Part shown: positions 1-12,689 of the stretch, in pieces | Layout: each line of letters opens with the position of its first letter | Position numbering within the stretch: position 1 is the stretch's first letter | Assembly (NCBI RefSeq): GCF_008831285.2 | Contig: NC_045139.1 | Span: 12,932,704 to 12,996,703 of the forward strand | DNA from: Nymphaea colorata | Taxonomy: Eukaryota > Streptophyta > Magnoliopsida > Nymphaeales > Nymphaeaceae | Direction: 5' to 3' | Length of the DNA stretch: 64,000 nucleotides | Made by a program: the position numbers and the translations under genes | The notes under the pieces: model-generated | What the model saw: the letters and a program-made list of their open reading frames with translations, nothing else | Database searches by the model: none | What the model was told of the DNA's origin: nothing

Positions 1-660
1 AGGGGGAAGCTCCTACTGCATTTGCATGGGATTCGTCTGGCAAAAAGCACGGGGCCACGGCCAACAAGACTCCAAGGAGGAGAAAGTGATAAACGGAAGT
101 GGGGGCTCCACCATCGACTGTTCGATTCCTCATCTTCTGGATCCCCAACGGACGGTCTCGATTTTACGGGATGCCTTTGATATTAGAGGAACCAACCGAC
201 GCGCGAAACGTGTTCCGGTCCGCTTTTCCCAAAGTAAGGACTGGGGCTATAAAAATCAACGCCCTCGTAGATGTAAGATGCCGCGCTTTCGGTGGGGTTG
301 GCGTCCTCTCCCTGTCGCTGCATGTGCGCTCCGTGCCGTCCATCTTGCCGATGGTTGGTGGAGCGTACGGCGATGGCGACACGTTTGGGGATTCCTTTCC
401 CTTTATCCTAATCGTACATGAGGCCTCCTGACAGTGTGGGGACCACCTAGTGCGCCCTAATACTCCAGATTCGTGGATGAGTGAAACCGGAAAAGTATTG
501 CCTGTTTGATGGAAATTTAAACGGGTGAACATTTCCTTGGAAAGTCTTGGAGAGGAAAAGGTTTCCCATGGGAAACAAGCAGTTCCATGAGAAGGGCGCG
601 CCTGTAAGCATGGGTGGCTACTTATGGGTGGCTACTTGCAGGCCTCAAGTCTAATGTTTC
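1..660. other. Unrecognised GC-richer segment
   Basis: This stretch is visibly richer in G and C than the following kilobases. It holds overlapping open frames on both strands: plus 99-431 (110 codons) and minus 164-532 (122 codons). I recognise no domain in either. The composition suggests a gene fragment or a transposon end running in from the left, but no TIR, LTR edge or splice pattern is visible to decide. It is given as an unassigned segment, not as a gene. Confidence 0.3.
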
Positions 661-1490
661 TGAGATACTAAAAAGTGACACACGAAGGGTTTCAAATAAT
701 GGTAAACATCAAACCCGATAACCGAGAGGTATGAAGTTGCGGTTGAGTCCCGCCCACTTGGGCTGCAGCAGAACCCGAGTTTGTTGAGTCTTTGTCTGAT
801 CCAGCCCAACCAGATGCCCAGCCTCATGAGGCATCTCAAGCTAGGATAGACTATTCCAAAGTAGGACACTTTGTCCGTGAAACAAGCTGTGCAATTGTGT
901 CGCTTTCAGTGCTAAAATCAGTCGCACCTGTCAAGAGGGTACAGTAGCTCCCCTGAGTCACTTTGTCACACAACAAATATAAGCCTAATCTCCTACATGC
1001 TGCTCCCCAGCGCTTCTACATAGGGATATCTTCTCATTTTTACCTTCTAGGCTGCTAATTCTTCGGGTAGTTGAAGAACGCTAAGCTGGGTCTAGGAGTT
1101 GGACCAAGTAGTTGGTGGCTTGGTTGAGAGACCCAGAGAGATAAAGAGTATAATGTTCTCTTCTTGCAGGCAACCCACATATAAAATATATTTCCCTTTA
1201 CCAAGTCCGGAAAAAAAAGTCATCTCCCTAGACCAAGTCAAAATAAGTTTGATTCACTTTTGAATTGGAGTCAAATTATTTAGAGTCAGGCAAGGAATAT
1301 CAAGTTTAAAAGTGTTTGTATATGAATTCATTTCATTAAAAAACATTGTATCCAGTATGAATCAAGTTTAATCTCAGCTTGTTATACAAACCAAACAATA
1401 TACGAACAAACTGAAAAGAAGTTATTCCTGCTATAAAATGACTTGGGTCGACTCTTGATGAGCATGAGCTGTACGTTTCTGATCACCCTA
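661..1490. other. Intergenic DNA, no gene seen
   Basis: AT-rich unique-looking DNA with stops in all frames. I see no domain, TIR or RNA gene in it. Confidence 0.5.
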
Positions 1491-1491
1491 A

Positions 1492-1530
1492 CCTCTCTCT
1501 CTCTCCCTCCCCCCCCCCCCCACCCACCAC
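1492..1530. repeat. CT / poly-C microsatellite
   Basis: A (CT)n run passes into a run of C. The proline/serine-rich frame across it is low-complexity sequence, not a gene. Confidence 0.9.
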
Positions 1531-1971
1531 GCAAACAGTTTCTTTTCTCCCCTTCATCTTCATCAATCATCCATCATCTTCATCTCCTCCTTTCTTTGCA
1601 TTTGTCCATGAATTTTGCACACATACATGATGGTGGCAACTCAAGCATGCAAGTGTCCTTAAGTTTCCATTTTTTCATGGTAGTTCCTAATCACATGGTT
1701 GGGTTATCCAAGTTTACTTTCTGTAAGGTTTTTTCCTTTCAGGCCACTGCTTGTGAATTGGTTATGGGAACAAATAATGAATAAATGGATGGTAGACTTG
1801 AGCTGAATTATTATTGGATTAGCTAATGTTTTGCATGCACTTTTATGCCAATAATGTGCCATAAACATTTGAAATTGGATGGAGTTAATGTGTCAAAACC
1901 ATTTTAATAATTATCATTAATTTTTAACATTTGTTTCTTTTTTCAATTGTGTAGTGGTAGTTCTTGTGGAC

Positions 1972-2010
1972 GAGAGAGAGAGAGAGAGAGAGAGAGAGTG
2001 TGTGTGTGTT
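1972..2010. repeat. Compound (GA)n(TG)n microsatellite
   Basis: About 13 GA repeats are followed directly by about 6 TG repeats. The flanks to about 2,700 are AT-rich with no recognised gene. Confidence 0.9.
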
Positions 2011-2849
2011 TGGGTGGCAATTTTAGGTGTTAATTGAGCGTTAGGTAAGGGCATGAGCATGTGCTTGTTTGTGATATGCATGTAAAATCTGTTTATAGGT
2101 AGATGCATTGTTAGTGTACATTTGGCCTTAAATACTTTATAAAGTTAGTTAAAAAGGAAACTTGTGAAAATAAGACAACAAATAATAAAAATTGAGGCCC
2201 ATTGATAGTGGCAAGTAGATCGATTCACAAGGAACGGGATAATCCAAGAGCCAATATCCAAATAAGTGTTACTTTTATTAGTGAATAAAATGAATGTTTC
2301 TATACTGCCTAAAGGCAACACAATCACTCACACACAAGAAAGACACAACAATGACTAAGAAACTCCTAAAAGGCCTTATTTAGACTTTTTCTCCACATCA
2401 AGGCCAATTTGATTTTTGTTCTTTACAAGAATGTCTCTAGTTTACTTCTTAGATGCAGGCTACCCTACAAGAAACTCTAAACAACAAGTACAACTTATGC
2501 TTCAGGATTTTTCTTTTGGGATGGAAGAAAACATTGAACCTCCTTAGAATGAGACCTGCACACTCGAGCCATGAAAGTCAATGGATACAATATTAGAGAG
2601 TTGATGAGACGATCAGCTAGGTTTGAGTTATAGGGCCTTTTGAGAAATAGAAATCCTCGATATTTTTTTCTTCTTTATTTTATGTTGACTCGTGTTGCTA
2701 TTGAAACCTGAGGTAGGCAACTTAAAAACTTTGCCTTGGCTAGTAATGATAGTTTTGCTAATATAGAGTTATAATTCTAACCATTTGGGGCCCTACTAAA
2801 GTTAGAGCATTTGTGGTGGCAAAGGATGTTCACTAGGTGTTTCTTCTTG

Positions 2850-3049
2850 ACGAAAAGGTAGAGGTGGTTATAGGTGGAATTTACCTTCCACCAAACTTGA
2901 TGCTTAGATTGGAGGTGTTTAATGCTCTTCAAAATATTTTTAGTAGCTAACGAAAAGGTGGAGGTAGTTATAGGTGGAATTTACCTTCCACCAAACTTGA
3001 TGCTTAGATTGGAGGTGTTTAATGCTCTTCAAAGTATTTTTAGTATCTA
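2850..3049 (+). repeat. 100-bp tandem duplication in LINE endonuclease
   Basis: The block starting acgaaaaggt at 2,850 recurs at 2,950 with a period of 100 bp and only a few mismatches. It duplicates the GGIYLPPN part of the endonuclease relic. Since 100 is not a multiple of three, the duplication shifts the frame. Confidence 0.9.
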
Positions 3050-5369
3050 GAACGAGGCATGCATTCTACTTGGTGATTATAACGCTCTGAGGGATTATCA
3101 AGATAAAAATGGCAGGGCTTCCAATACATTCTCTTGTAGAAGATTTTACAACTTTATTTCCAATTGTAGGTTATTTGTGTTCAATGATGATGACAAAAAT
3201 ATATGTGGTCTAACATTAGAACATGTGATAGTCTCATTTTGTGCCAATTGGATTGGAGACCTATAAATCATCATTGGAAGACAGATGGGACCATTGGAGT
3301 CGGTTAAGAGTTCTACCCAAATCGAATTAGAACATAATGCACTGATATTTACCTCTCTATGCCCTGCACGTGCTCCACAACATACTTTTAAGTATATATC
3401 TTTTTTCAAGGTAAAGAAAAGGCATGACACTGGATTGTTCAAACTGTTTGGAGTAGATTTTGCAAGGGATACGTCCAATAATAAAATTTGTTACAAAAAA
3501 TAGAATGGCCTTTCATGAGCTTTTAAAGTAGAACAAGCTTTTTGCTGGTGATGTTAATGGAAAAATCTCTAATCTAAGGAAAGAAATAGAATAAGTCTTG
3601 ATGAGACTATAGGCCGACAGACACGTATCTGAACTAGAATCAGTGCTAAGAGCAAAGCTCAAAGAAACCTTATCAAAGGAAGAAGAATGGTGAAGGATCA
3701 GATGTCAATCAAATTGTATTGTTAAAGGGGTTCAAAACACAATATTATTTTCCTAATCTTGACGAATGGTAGAATAGGAGGGATAATATTTAATGAACAT
3801 CAAGACATTAAAAGAATTTGTGACAAATACTTCCTTACTTTGTTAAGTTCGGAGCAGGAAAATGCTATTGTTTGGGATAATTTACTAATTGAACCGAGAA
3901 TTTTTTATAATGACAATATAAATCTTTTCATACCTACTTCTATTTTTCTTTAAATTGGAAAATTGGGGAAGAAAATTAATAGAGCAATTATTTTTTTGAT
4001 TTCCAAATGTGTAAGAGTTAGAAATAAACAATATAAGTTCATTGCTTTATACAATGTAGTCTATAAGATTATTTTTAAACTTCTTGCTAATTACATGTAG
4101 AGGTGTTTGGAGAAAATATAGGGGGATGAGGAAGTTGTGTTCCTTTAAGGAAGAAATTTGTATAATAATGTGATTCATGCTCATGAACTAGTTCCAACTG
4201 TTGGTCATCTAGAGAATGGTTCTTTGTGTATTGAAGTTGATATGAATAAGGCTTACGATAGAATTAATTAGAGGTTTCTCCAAAATGCTCTTCTTTTACT
4301 AGGTTTTTTTCTTATTTAGGTTCAATGTGTTACGACTTATGTTATTATGACATCTTTAATTGTGCAGGTCAATGGATCCCTATGATAGGTGTTTATAGGA
4401 TGAAAAGGGATGTATGTAAAGGATATCCCCTGTCTCCTAGTCTTTCTTATATATGTGGTTGACATAATATTTAGATACTTGAAGCTTAGTGTTACAAAAA
4501 GAGATATCAATGTTCCTCAATGTTAAAAGATTGGTAATTTTCATAGTTTATCTTTTGCTAATGGTCTTTTTATTTTGTGAAGTTCATGAAGGTTCACTGC
4601 ATCATATGAAGAAAGTTTTTGATGAAAGCAAAAGACGAGAGGACTTGGAGATAAACTATACTAAATCACTAACAGTTATATTTAACGTGGATCATCTTAT
4701 ACTTCAAGAGAATTGAAGTTATGTAGAGTGGGAGTTTATGCTCTAAATCTAAAATATCTTAGGCTTTCCTTGTTTAAAGGGAATGTTAAGATTGAAAGGT
4801 ACCAATATCTAGTTGCAAAAAGTTGATAAGAAATTGGCAGTTTGGAAAATTTCTCTCCTTTCCTATGCTGGTTGTTTAAGCTTAAATAAAAGATATCATT
4901 GTGCAGGCCATTCGATTTTGGTGCTCAATGACTAGTTTTGGAAAAGTTGGAGAGAGTTATGTGCAATTTTTATGGGGTAATGTTGAAGAAAGTTTATAAT
5001 CTCATATTTTGTAGAACACTTGATATAGACCTTCTACTGAATTAACTTATACAATTTGTAGGAAATGAATAAGGCATACTTAGCTAAGTTTGCTGATTCT
5101 TCAACATATTGTGCTTAGGTGATTTGGCAGAAATACCTGAATTTCCATAGCATGTGGACGTTGAAAAGTAGTGGGAAGATGTCTCGGTAGTTTAAGGGAA
5201 TTAGATGGAGATGGATAGCCATTCAGTAGGCAATGGAAATCTCAAAGTGGAGGAATTCGATTCTAGCAAAAAAATTGGTATGATATATGTCTTTATAACA
5301 CCTTAACAGTGAAGGAAGCAATGAAATTTGAAGATTCTTTTCAATTATCTATTAAGGACATGCCTGCTC

Positions 5370-5612
5370 CTAACCTTATCTTATCGGCTCTATTTAATTC
5401 TGTCCTAAATAGAGATGGAGTGGGTAGACCATTATTGATTGAGGACAAGGATCTATTGTTATGCAATGGTACAAATTTCAATTGCATGCTTTCTAACCTT
5501 ATCTTGTCGACTCTGTTTAATTCTATCCTAGATAGAAATGGAGTAGATAGACCATTATTGATTGAGGACAATGATTTATTGTTATACAATGGTACAAATT
5601 CCAATTGCAATA
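5370..5612 (+). repeat. 123-bp tandem duplication near LINE 3' end
   Basis: The unit beginning ctaaccttatctt at 5,370 recurs at 5,493. The period is 123 bp (41 codons), so the frame stays open through both copies. The copies differ at about a dozen positions, so this event is older than the one at 2,850. Confidence 0.9.
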
Positions 5613-5765
5613 AATTAGCTGACATTTGGTTGATCATTAATAAGAAGTTTCCTCACGAGGATTGGCATAAATGAGTGTGGTTGAAGGAGTGGTCTCCAAA
5701 AGAGAATTGGTTTACTTTTTTAGATTTACATGGACATCTTCCCAATACATAGAAATGTGAGCATA

Positions 5766-7140
5766 GTTAAGTAATTATGCAAAACATGGAAGTACTTTTG
5801 ATAGAAGTCAACTGTATATTAGTCAATTGTTAATAACAAGATTAAGGACAATATTAGGATTGATGACCACTTAATTACCCCTCTCGGCTGGCAACATGGG
5901 GCCACGAAAAAGGAAAGAAAGGGATGGAGTCATGTTAAATTGTGACAATTAATCACTTGATTTAATATTTAGTCTCTTGATTAACCATCATCGATATTAA
6001 CCTTGCCAGCTACTTGGATCTGATATTGGATCTGAAAGGGATCTAGAGTGATCCAAGGTCCACCCACTAAGTGCATCACATCTCTTAAGGCTTCAATGTT
6101 AGAAAAAAAAAAGAGAAAGGGGTGGGGAGAGAGAGAGAGAGAGTATGAGCTCGGGCAAACACCCATTTGTTACAAGGCATAACTTTTCAAACCTTTAATT
6201 TCTAAAATCACTAGACGTCATTACTAGCTAACTCTAAACTATCAACATTAAACAATAATTTAAATTAAACAACCGAAAGGATCTTTCATGAAAATAAAGA
6301 GTATGAAAGTAATTTCTAAATCACACAATTCAAAACATGACATAGATCGGTTGGGCAGCATCCAATCATCATGCAATGTAGAACCTCATCACTATCCCTT
6401 ATATACACTGTGAGATGAAAAAAAATAGTAAATGGGGTGAGAACTTGGAAAGTTCTCACTATGATGTCTACCCTTGGTTTATTTCAATATGTATGGTTAG
6501 CAATGCAGCATGCATCTTACCTTATTATTAAATGAAACTTAAGAGTTCTAATATATGCATTCAATATCAATATGAGCAGGAAAAAAAGAAACATATAATA
6601 ATAATCAATATTTGCAACAATAGTCATCATAAATTCATGTATGAATGCATGCAATATTAATTATTTGTTGGCATGCTAGCAACCATAATTAAGTTTCTGT
6701 TGTTCATAACCATGGGCACTATGCGGGTGGTGTCCGAATAGGCACTTGTTCATTCACACAACATTTTCTTTTGTGCAGTACCCAATGGTACAACCAAAAC
6801 ATCAACATAACAAGTCAAGTGCTAGTACTAGATTTACATATTGTCAGTTGTCTTCATCCATTGACCCAGCCCTCAAAAAGGCAAGTTGGAAGAATGTTCT
6901 CCAAATCTCATGGCCGGAGAACAGGTCACCTCTAAACAAACATGTCCAAATAAATATAACAGGAAACAACAGCAAACAGCCAAAAAACCTAGGTGACTAG
7001 TATTGGCCCTACTTAGCCTCACCCAAGCGAAAGGGCAACCCTCACCTCCTTCCTCATGCTACGAGAGATTGTTCCTCCTTGTTCCTCTGAACAGTTCAGA
7101 CCATTTAAGGTAAAGACAGATATGCATTAATTATTATGTG
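5766..7140. other. Intergenic DNA, no gene seen
   Basis: AT-rich DNA with a short (GA)n run near 6,128-6,144. Open frames are short and unrecognised. Confidence 0.5.
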
Positions 7141-8304
7141 CATTCATTATTTAGTTCATATAGCTAAGCATACTTCCAACGCATATATTGTTTTGGTCAT
7201 ATGATTCATTTACTACATGTACTCAACACATAATTAACATCATATATAACATATATGAACTTAGATAAATGGCACTATATTAGTTTCTGTTCATCAAGAC
7301 CAAATTTCAGTTGTATGTATACAAGCACATGCATCTCATGCATAAGAATTCTGGATCTCAAATATTATGTCAAACATATTTACATTTTTGCAAAGCAGAG
7401 CCACATATGACATATACATGTCATGCCAAGCTAGATCCAAATCTAAAATCTTTTTATCATGATTAATCATGAAAAAATATATATGCTTAATCAAAGGAAA
7501 TCCAACATTATTATATGACCGTCATAAGCATTCATTATTTAGTTCATATATCTAAGCATACTTCCAACGCATATATTGTTTTGGTCATATGATTCATTTA
7601 CTACATGTACTCAACACATAATTAACATCATATATAGCATATATGAACTTAGATAAATGGCACTATATTAGTTTCTGGTCATCAAGACCAAATATCAGTT
7701 GTATGTATACAAGCACATGCATCTCATGCATAAGAATTCTGGATCTCAAATATTATGTCAAACATATTTACATTTTTGCAAAGCAGAGCCACATATGACA
7801 TATACATGTCATGCCAAGCTAGATCCAAATCTAAAATCTCTTTATCATGATTAATCATGAAAAAATATATATGCTTAATCAAAGGAAATCCAACATTATT
7901 ATATGACCGTCATAAGCATTCATTATTTAGTTCATATATCTAAGCATACTTCCAACGCATATATTGTTTTGGTCATATGATTCATTTACTACATGTACTC
8001 AACACATAATTAACATCATATATAGCATATATGAACTTAGATAAATGGCACTATATTAGTTTCTGGTCATCAAGACCAAATATCAGTTGTATGTATACAA
8101 GCACATGCATCTCATGCATAAGAATTCTGGATCTCAAATATTATGTCAAACATATTTACATTTTTGCAAAGCAGAGCCACATATGACATATATATGTCAT
8201 GCCAAGCTAGATCCAAATCTAAAATCTCTTTATCATGATTAATCATGCAAAAATATATATGCTTAATCAAAGGAAATCCAACATTATTATATGACCGTCA
8301 TAAA
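7141..8304. repeat. 388-bp unit tandemly repeated three times
   Basis: The unit starting cattcattatttagttcat begins at 7,141, 7,529 and 7,917, a constant period of 388 bp; the third unit ends near 8,304. Copies 2 and 3 share variants (tctaagcata, tagcatatatg, ggtcatcaag) that differ from copy 1, so they were produced by the later duplication step. The unit is AT-rich, has no open frame and matches nothing I recognise. It looks like a young local tandem array (satellite seed). Confidence 0.95.
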
Positions 8305-9655
8305 ATTCATATGCATCAGATAGGGAAGTTACGAACATATATATATGTGCAAGATAAAACAAGTCAGATCCGTACACAATCATGTAATAGATCCAATGAA
8401 AACATATAAGATCCATATCCGTAAGTATTTATGATCATGTCTTATCATTCTCAAAGTTTCACTTTGTTTGAAGTTATTAATCTAACGAACTCACACCATT
8501 AAAATGTATATACCAAACTAGATTCAGGTCCAGATCCATTTAACATAATTAAACACATACATTTTCAAAGGATCCAAAATTAGTATAAAGCTTTTAATAT
8601 ATATCTATTTTCAAAATCGTTCACCACAATTAAAATATGTACTTTTAAAACAAGTTAGATTCTAATCCAGATTTTAACCAAATCAAACATAAAAACTAAG
8701 TTCATGGACAATATCGAAATATTGAATCCAAATCCATATCTGAATATAATTTCAAAAGAACCAAAACATCTACATTTGAACCAAGGTGGAGCCAAATCCA
8801 AACAAGTTTGGAACAAGTAAAATAGATGTTTAAAATAATTTGGTCCCTTATCTAAATCTATTTTTTCAACAGTTACAATATATTTTCAGAATGAGTTGGT
8901 CTCATAATCAAAATCCAAACCAGAATTCGTTGAAGATACACCCTGTCTACTGTTAAGGCAAAAATATGCTTTTTTCCAAAGAATTTATTTCATCTACTTT
9001 TAAATCTACATCTACTTTTAAAAGTCCAAAATATGCTTTCCAAAGAATTTATTTCAACAACTGAATTAACATAAGGTGGTACAAATCCAAAATTATTTCC
9101 AAAAAAAGATTTACATTTTCAAAATAAGTTGGATCGGTATCCAAACTTATTCACAATAACTAAATACATGTTCACAAAGCAAATTAGATCCAGATCTATG
9201 CCAAGTCTGGTTGAACATAAGACATATCTTTAGTGCGTAGAATTTTTCTTTTTACAAACGTGAGAAAAGAGACATCCAAAAGTAGTTTACTCAGTTTAGA
9301 TGAAAATTAGTTAGTCAGAAGCTTTCTTTTCAAATAAATATACATTGTAAATAAATTCTTGTAATAAAGAGTCTCATATTCTAAATTAAATGGAGCTAGT
9401 ATTTTCTGATTTTTTAGAAAATAGAATCAAAAGACCTTTTCATAAATTTCTAAAACTAAGAATAGAACATGGAAAGTTTCGAAAGATTGAAACCCCCTTT
9501 CCAAAAATCTACTCAAAATTGCAAAATGGGGGTTTGGAAACCGCTTTCTGAAAATAAAACCTTGCAAAGATGAGACTGGATAGAATGTTTATGATTGTAA
9601 CTGCTTTTTTAGAACTTAACGTAAAACCATGGTCAGATTTGAAATTCTCTGTTAA
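8305..9655. other. AT-rich intergenic DNA
   Basis: Very AT-rich with many gatccaaatc-like words. Stops occur in all frames, and I see no TIR or domain. Confidence 0.5.
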
Positions 9656-9802
9656 AACGTGTGCAAACTCATCTCAAGCCGATCTCTCACTTTCACCCGA
9701 TCTTTCTCTCTCCTCTCAATTTCTCTTCTCCCACGAAAAATTCTTGTGACTATTCCGGCCATGTCTGACCTCCAGCAAATCCATTGACGGTTCTGGCAAG
9801 CG

Positions 9803-9829
9803 ATGGCGTTGTTGCGTGCCATACCCAAG
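9803..9829 (+). other. Possible short first coding exon with consensus donor
   Basis: ATGGCG at 9,803 opens nine codons (MALLRAIPK) that end exactly at CCAAG|GTAAGT, a near-perfect plant splice donor (GT at 9,830). A pyrimidine-rich leader typical of a plant 5' UTR precedes it (about 9,680-9,735). The peptide is basic and hydrophobic, like the start of an organelle presequence. No downstream exon could be recognised, so this may be a gene remnant or chance. Low confidence. Confidence 0.25.
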
Positions 9830-10019
9830 GTAAGTTCTCATTTATTCCTTTGTTTGTTTGTTTGTTGGGACGAAACATCACATCGTCATTGTACATCGCT
9901 AAGCAGTCTCAAAGGATTGCACACAAATGTTTACATTTACAGCAAAAGCATGTGCCGTTTTCATGGGTTCATGCCCATGATTTGCTTAGCTAACATGCCG
10001 TACCATTCATGCATTTGAA

Positions 10020-11865
10020 ATAAATTAAAACAAAGGTAAACATACGTGCATACTCATGATGACAATCCGTTGTGTGAGTGAGTTATATGCTTATGCAAAC
10101 AGAATGTTACATGTGTACATTCCAATAAAGCAACTATATGAATCATCATTTACACTACAGCATGTTTACATGCAGTGCAACCCAAAGGAAGTTATAACAG
10201 AAAGGTCCCACTGTACCGCTTAGTGCTGCCAAGTCCCTCCATGTGCACTCAAGTGGGTGGAAGAAAAGAAAAAAAAAAAAACGTATGAAACATGGCCACC
10301 TAAATAAGCATGGATGATGAGAAGGTGGCAACTCTTGGGAAACGATGACAACTCTTGGGGAATCAATGCAATGTTTAGACGAACAGTTGCAACCATTGGA
10401 AAAATAATATATTTATTATCAAAGTTAATATCATTATTTTTTTGTCTTTTTTTTAGTTAAATGACATAAACGAGCAGGCTTTACAAGACTCCAATACAAA
10501 CATTTTTCTCTTTCAAGAACTTGTATAATATAATGTTTTTATATGTTAACCTATAGTTTGTTTGGGAGAAGGAGCTCCTCCCTCCTTTAGTTAGTTTCAT
10601 GTAGAAGGTGTGCCTTCTTTGCTAATTCCATTTAGCCTTCTCTCGCCTTTCATTTTTTTCATACTTGTCATTTTCATCTCAAGAAATTTTAGACCTGCCC
10701 ACTACTCCTGGTCATGGTGGATATTTTTATTTCGATCCCATCTTCCTAAGGCAGTCTTTCCTGAGCCTCAACATGGTGATTGGAGGCGTTTGTTTTGTAT
10801 TTACCTCAACAAGTGACAATCTCCATCTAGCACTTTTTGTGGCTATTCCTAGGGCCACAAAATCCTTTTACACTCCTCTCCCTCCCTTTTTAAAGGGCAC
10901 TTTGTTCCTACCAGCTATCATCCAACTTCTTACATTCAAAGTTAGCACAGTATCTCCTACAAGGTAAACCATTCAGTATCATTTAGCTAGTGACGCCTTC
11001 TAGATTTGTGGACATTCAGTATCATTTCGCTGCTGAGTTCTTCTAGATTTTTGGATGTTGCCTGCTTTTTTTTTTATTTTGGCTAAAACACTTTCAATTC
11101 GTCAATGTTCCTCATATCCATACTTTTTTTACCACTTCGTTACATGTTCATAGGTGTTGCATGCTTCTTTGTCCTTTACTTGCATCTCCTCTACAGTTTC
11201 TTTACTATTTTTGGTTCATTCCTCTTCTTCCTCTTTGGTAAATGCCTAAGTACCCTTTATTGGCTTCTCATCTAGCCCCCAAGTGTCATGATTTTTGTAG
11301 TTGCTTCTCTCTTTGTTCCTTCTTGTTGCCTCATAGTTTCCCCTCTTTCCTCTGTTACATCGCATTTGCTTCCCACCATCTCCCCTCTTTCGTTAAGTTT
11401 CTATAGTTGTTCAATTGCAATCCTTGTTGGCTTATGCTTTTTCTCCTTCTCCTCCCCTTTTATTTTTCTTATCTTTTTGGTCGTGTTAAAACAAAGTTAG
11501 GTTCATGCTGTTCTAGATAATTGGTGACGTTGTAGTAGGTGACTAACAAATTTACGTCCTCAAATGTAATTATGATATTAATTTTCAACAGCACAGAAAA
11601 AGTATGTGCCTTGGAGCTGCACCCAAAAGTGTGTAAAAGACTTGAGAATCGGCCATAACCAACCATTTGTAATGAATTGATTTTTCTTGTTCCTACTTTG
11701 CCATTGTGTGCATCAGACAAATATTTATTCTATAAAAAAGAAAATAATCAATGAGAAACATTTTGTTCTACTATTGGACAACTCTATTTCTCTCTCTTCT
11801 TGTCTAATCTCTTGTGTTTCATTCATAGCTATTTTGCTCTATTTCAATGACACCTAAAAAACAGT
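10020..11865. other. Pyrimidine-rich intergenic DNA
   Basis: From about 10,560 the plus strand is rich in C and T and gives long but low-complexity frames (F, S, L, P). It may be decayed upstream LINE sequence belonging to the tails that follow, but no motif can be named. Confidence 0.35.
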
Positions 11866-11869
11866 GTGA

Positions 11870-12240
11870 CATCACATTTTATTATTTGATCCTTTGCAAT
11901 CTAAAACATTGGGGTCTATATTTGGATAATCGGTGTGTCCTGTATGGCAAGAGGAAGAAAACTCACATAATCTATTTCAGGGCTGTGAGGAAGTTCAGAA
12001 ACTGCACCATCCATCATGGAATCATCCTTCCCCAGTGCTATCATCTCTTCAAATTTAAATTTGCATATGATCTTCTCTTTGGTCCCATGCTTATTCGGAG
12101 ATCATTGCAATGGCGTTTTATGTGGTGAACTTGGCTCTGCTGCTTTTGGTGGCACATTTGGATTATGAGGAATAATGTATTATTTCAAGAAGAGGTTTCC
12201 GATTTTCAAATGTTCGGACTGGGGTCACTGCCATTGTGAA
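11870..12240 (+). pseudogene. LINE 3' tail, zf-RVT relic (copy 1)
   Basis: The frame reads GLYLDNRCVLYGKRKKTH near 11,910 and then WWHIWIMRNNVLFQEE near 12,150. This matches the zinc-binding C-terminus (zf-RVT) of plant L1 ORF2 followed by the usual W-x-x-RNN-x-x-F block. The second cysteine of the CxxC pair has become Y, and several stops interrupt the frame. No RT domain is seen upstream, so this is a 5'-truncated or decayed copy. Confidence 0.55.
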
Positions 12241-12689
12241 AGTATTTTGGAGTCGTGAACATCCGACTAAGTTCACACATAAATTCTCTCTCTAAGCTGT
12301 TTTGTTTGTCTGTCCATTACTCTTTGAACGTGTCTCAATTAATGAAATCCTTTTCAGCCCTCTCTCTTTCTCTTTCTTTCTCTCTAGAGTTGCCCCTTCT
12401 TCTACTTCCTCTCCGTCTCTCTTTTCCCTATGGCATTATCTCCTTTTTCCTCTCTCTCTCTCACTTTCTCCTAGCGTCTGGCATATTTCTATATCTCACA
12501 TCTCCCCTTCTCACTTTTGGTCCGACATGCTTTCTGTCATTCCTCTTTTCCTCTGCCTTGCTAACCTCTCATCGTTCACATCCCCATCCTGGCCCCTTTT
12601 ACCTACCCGTGTTCACTTTTTCTTCTTGCTACCTGGCCTCCTTTGGTCCCTCTGTCGCGTCACTCCCCCCCGGTCTCTTTGGTCTCCTG

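Larger units (their letters stand above)
2700..5765 (+). pseudogene. Decayed L1-type LINE, ORF2 relic (EN-RT-zf)
   Basis: Short in-frame pieces occur in the order of a plant L1 ORF2. Endonuclease comes first: a GGIYLPPN-like segment near 2,870, then ILLGDYNALRD near 3,070, which matches the GDFN motif of LINE AP-endonucleases. Reverse transcriptase follows: a conserved ALYNVVYKI segment near 4,045, VDMNKAYDRIN near 4,240, and a SFANGLFIL segment near 4,545 where active elements have FADD. A C-terminal segment with WLKEWSPKEN is near 5,680. Stops and frameshifts break every domain, and the YADD-type catalytic pair is lost (DD to NG). No clear poly-A tail or TSD was found, so the ends are approximate. 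This is an old, inactive copy. Confidence 0.75.

Noticed and set aside
1443-1784. 113-codon plus frame
   Set aside because: Low-complexity Ser/Pro/His frame over a CT/C microsatellite.
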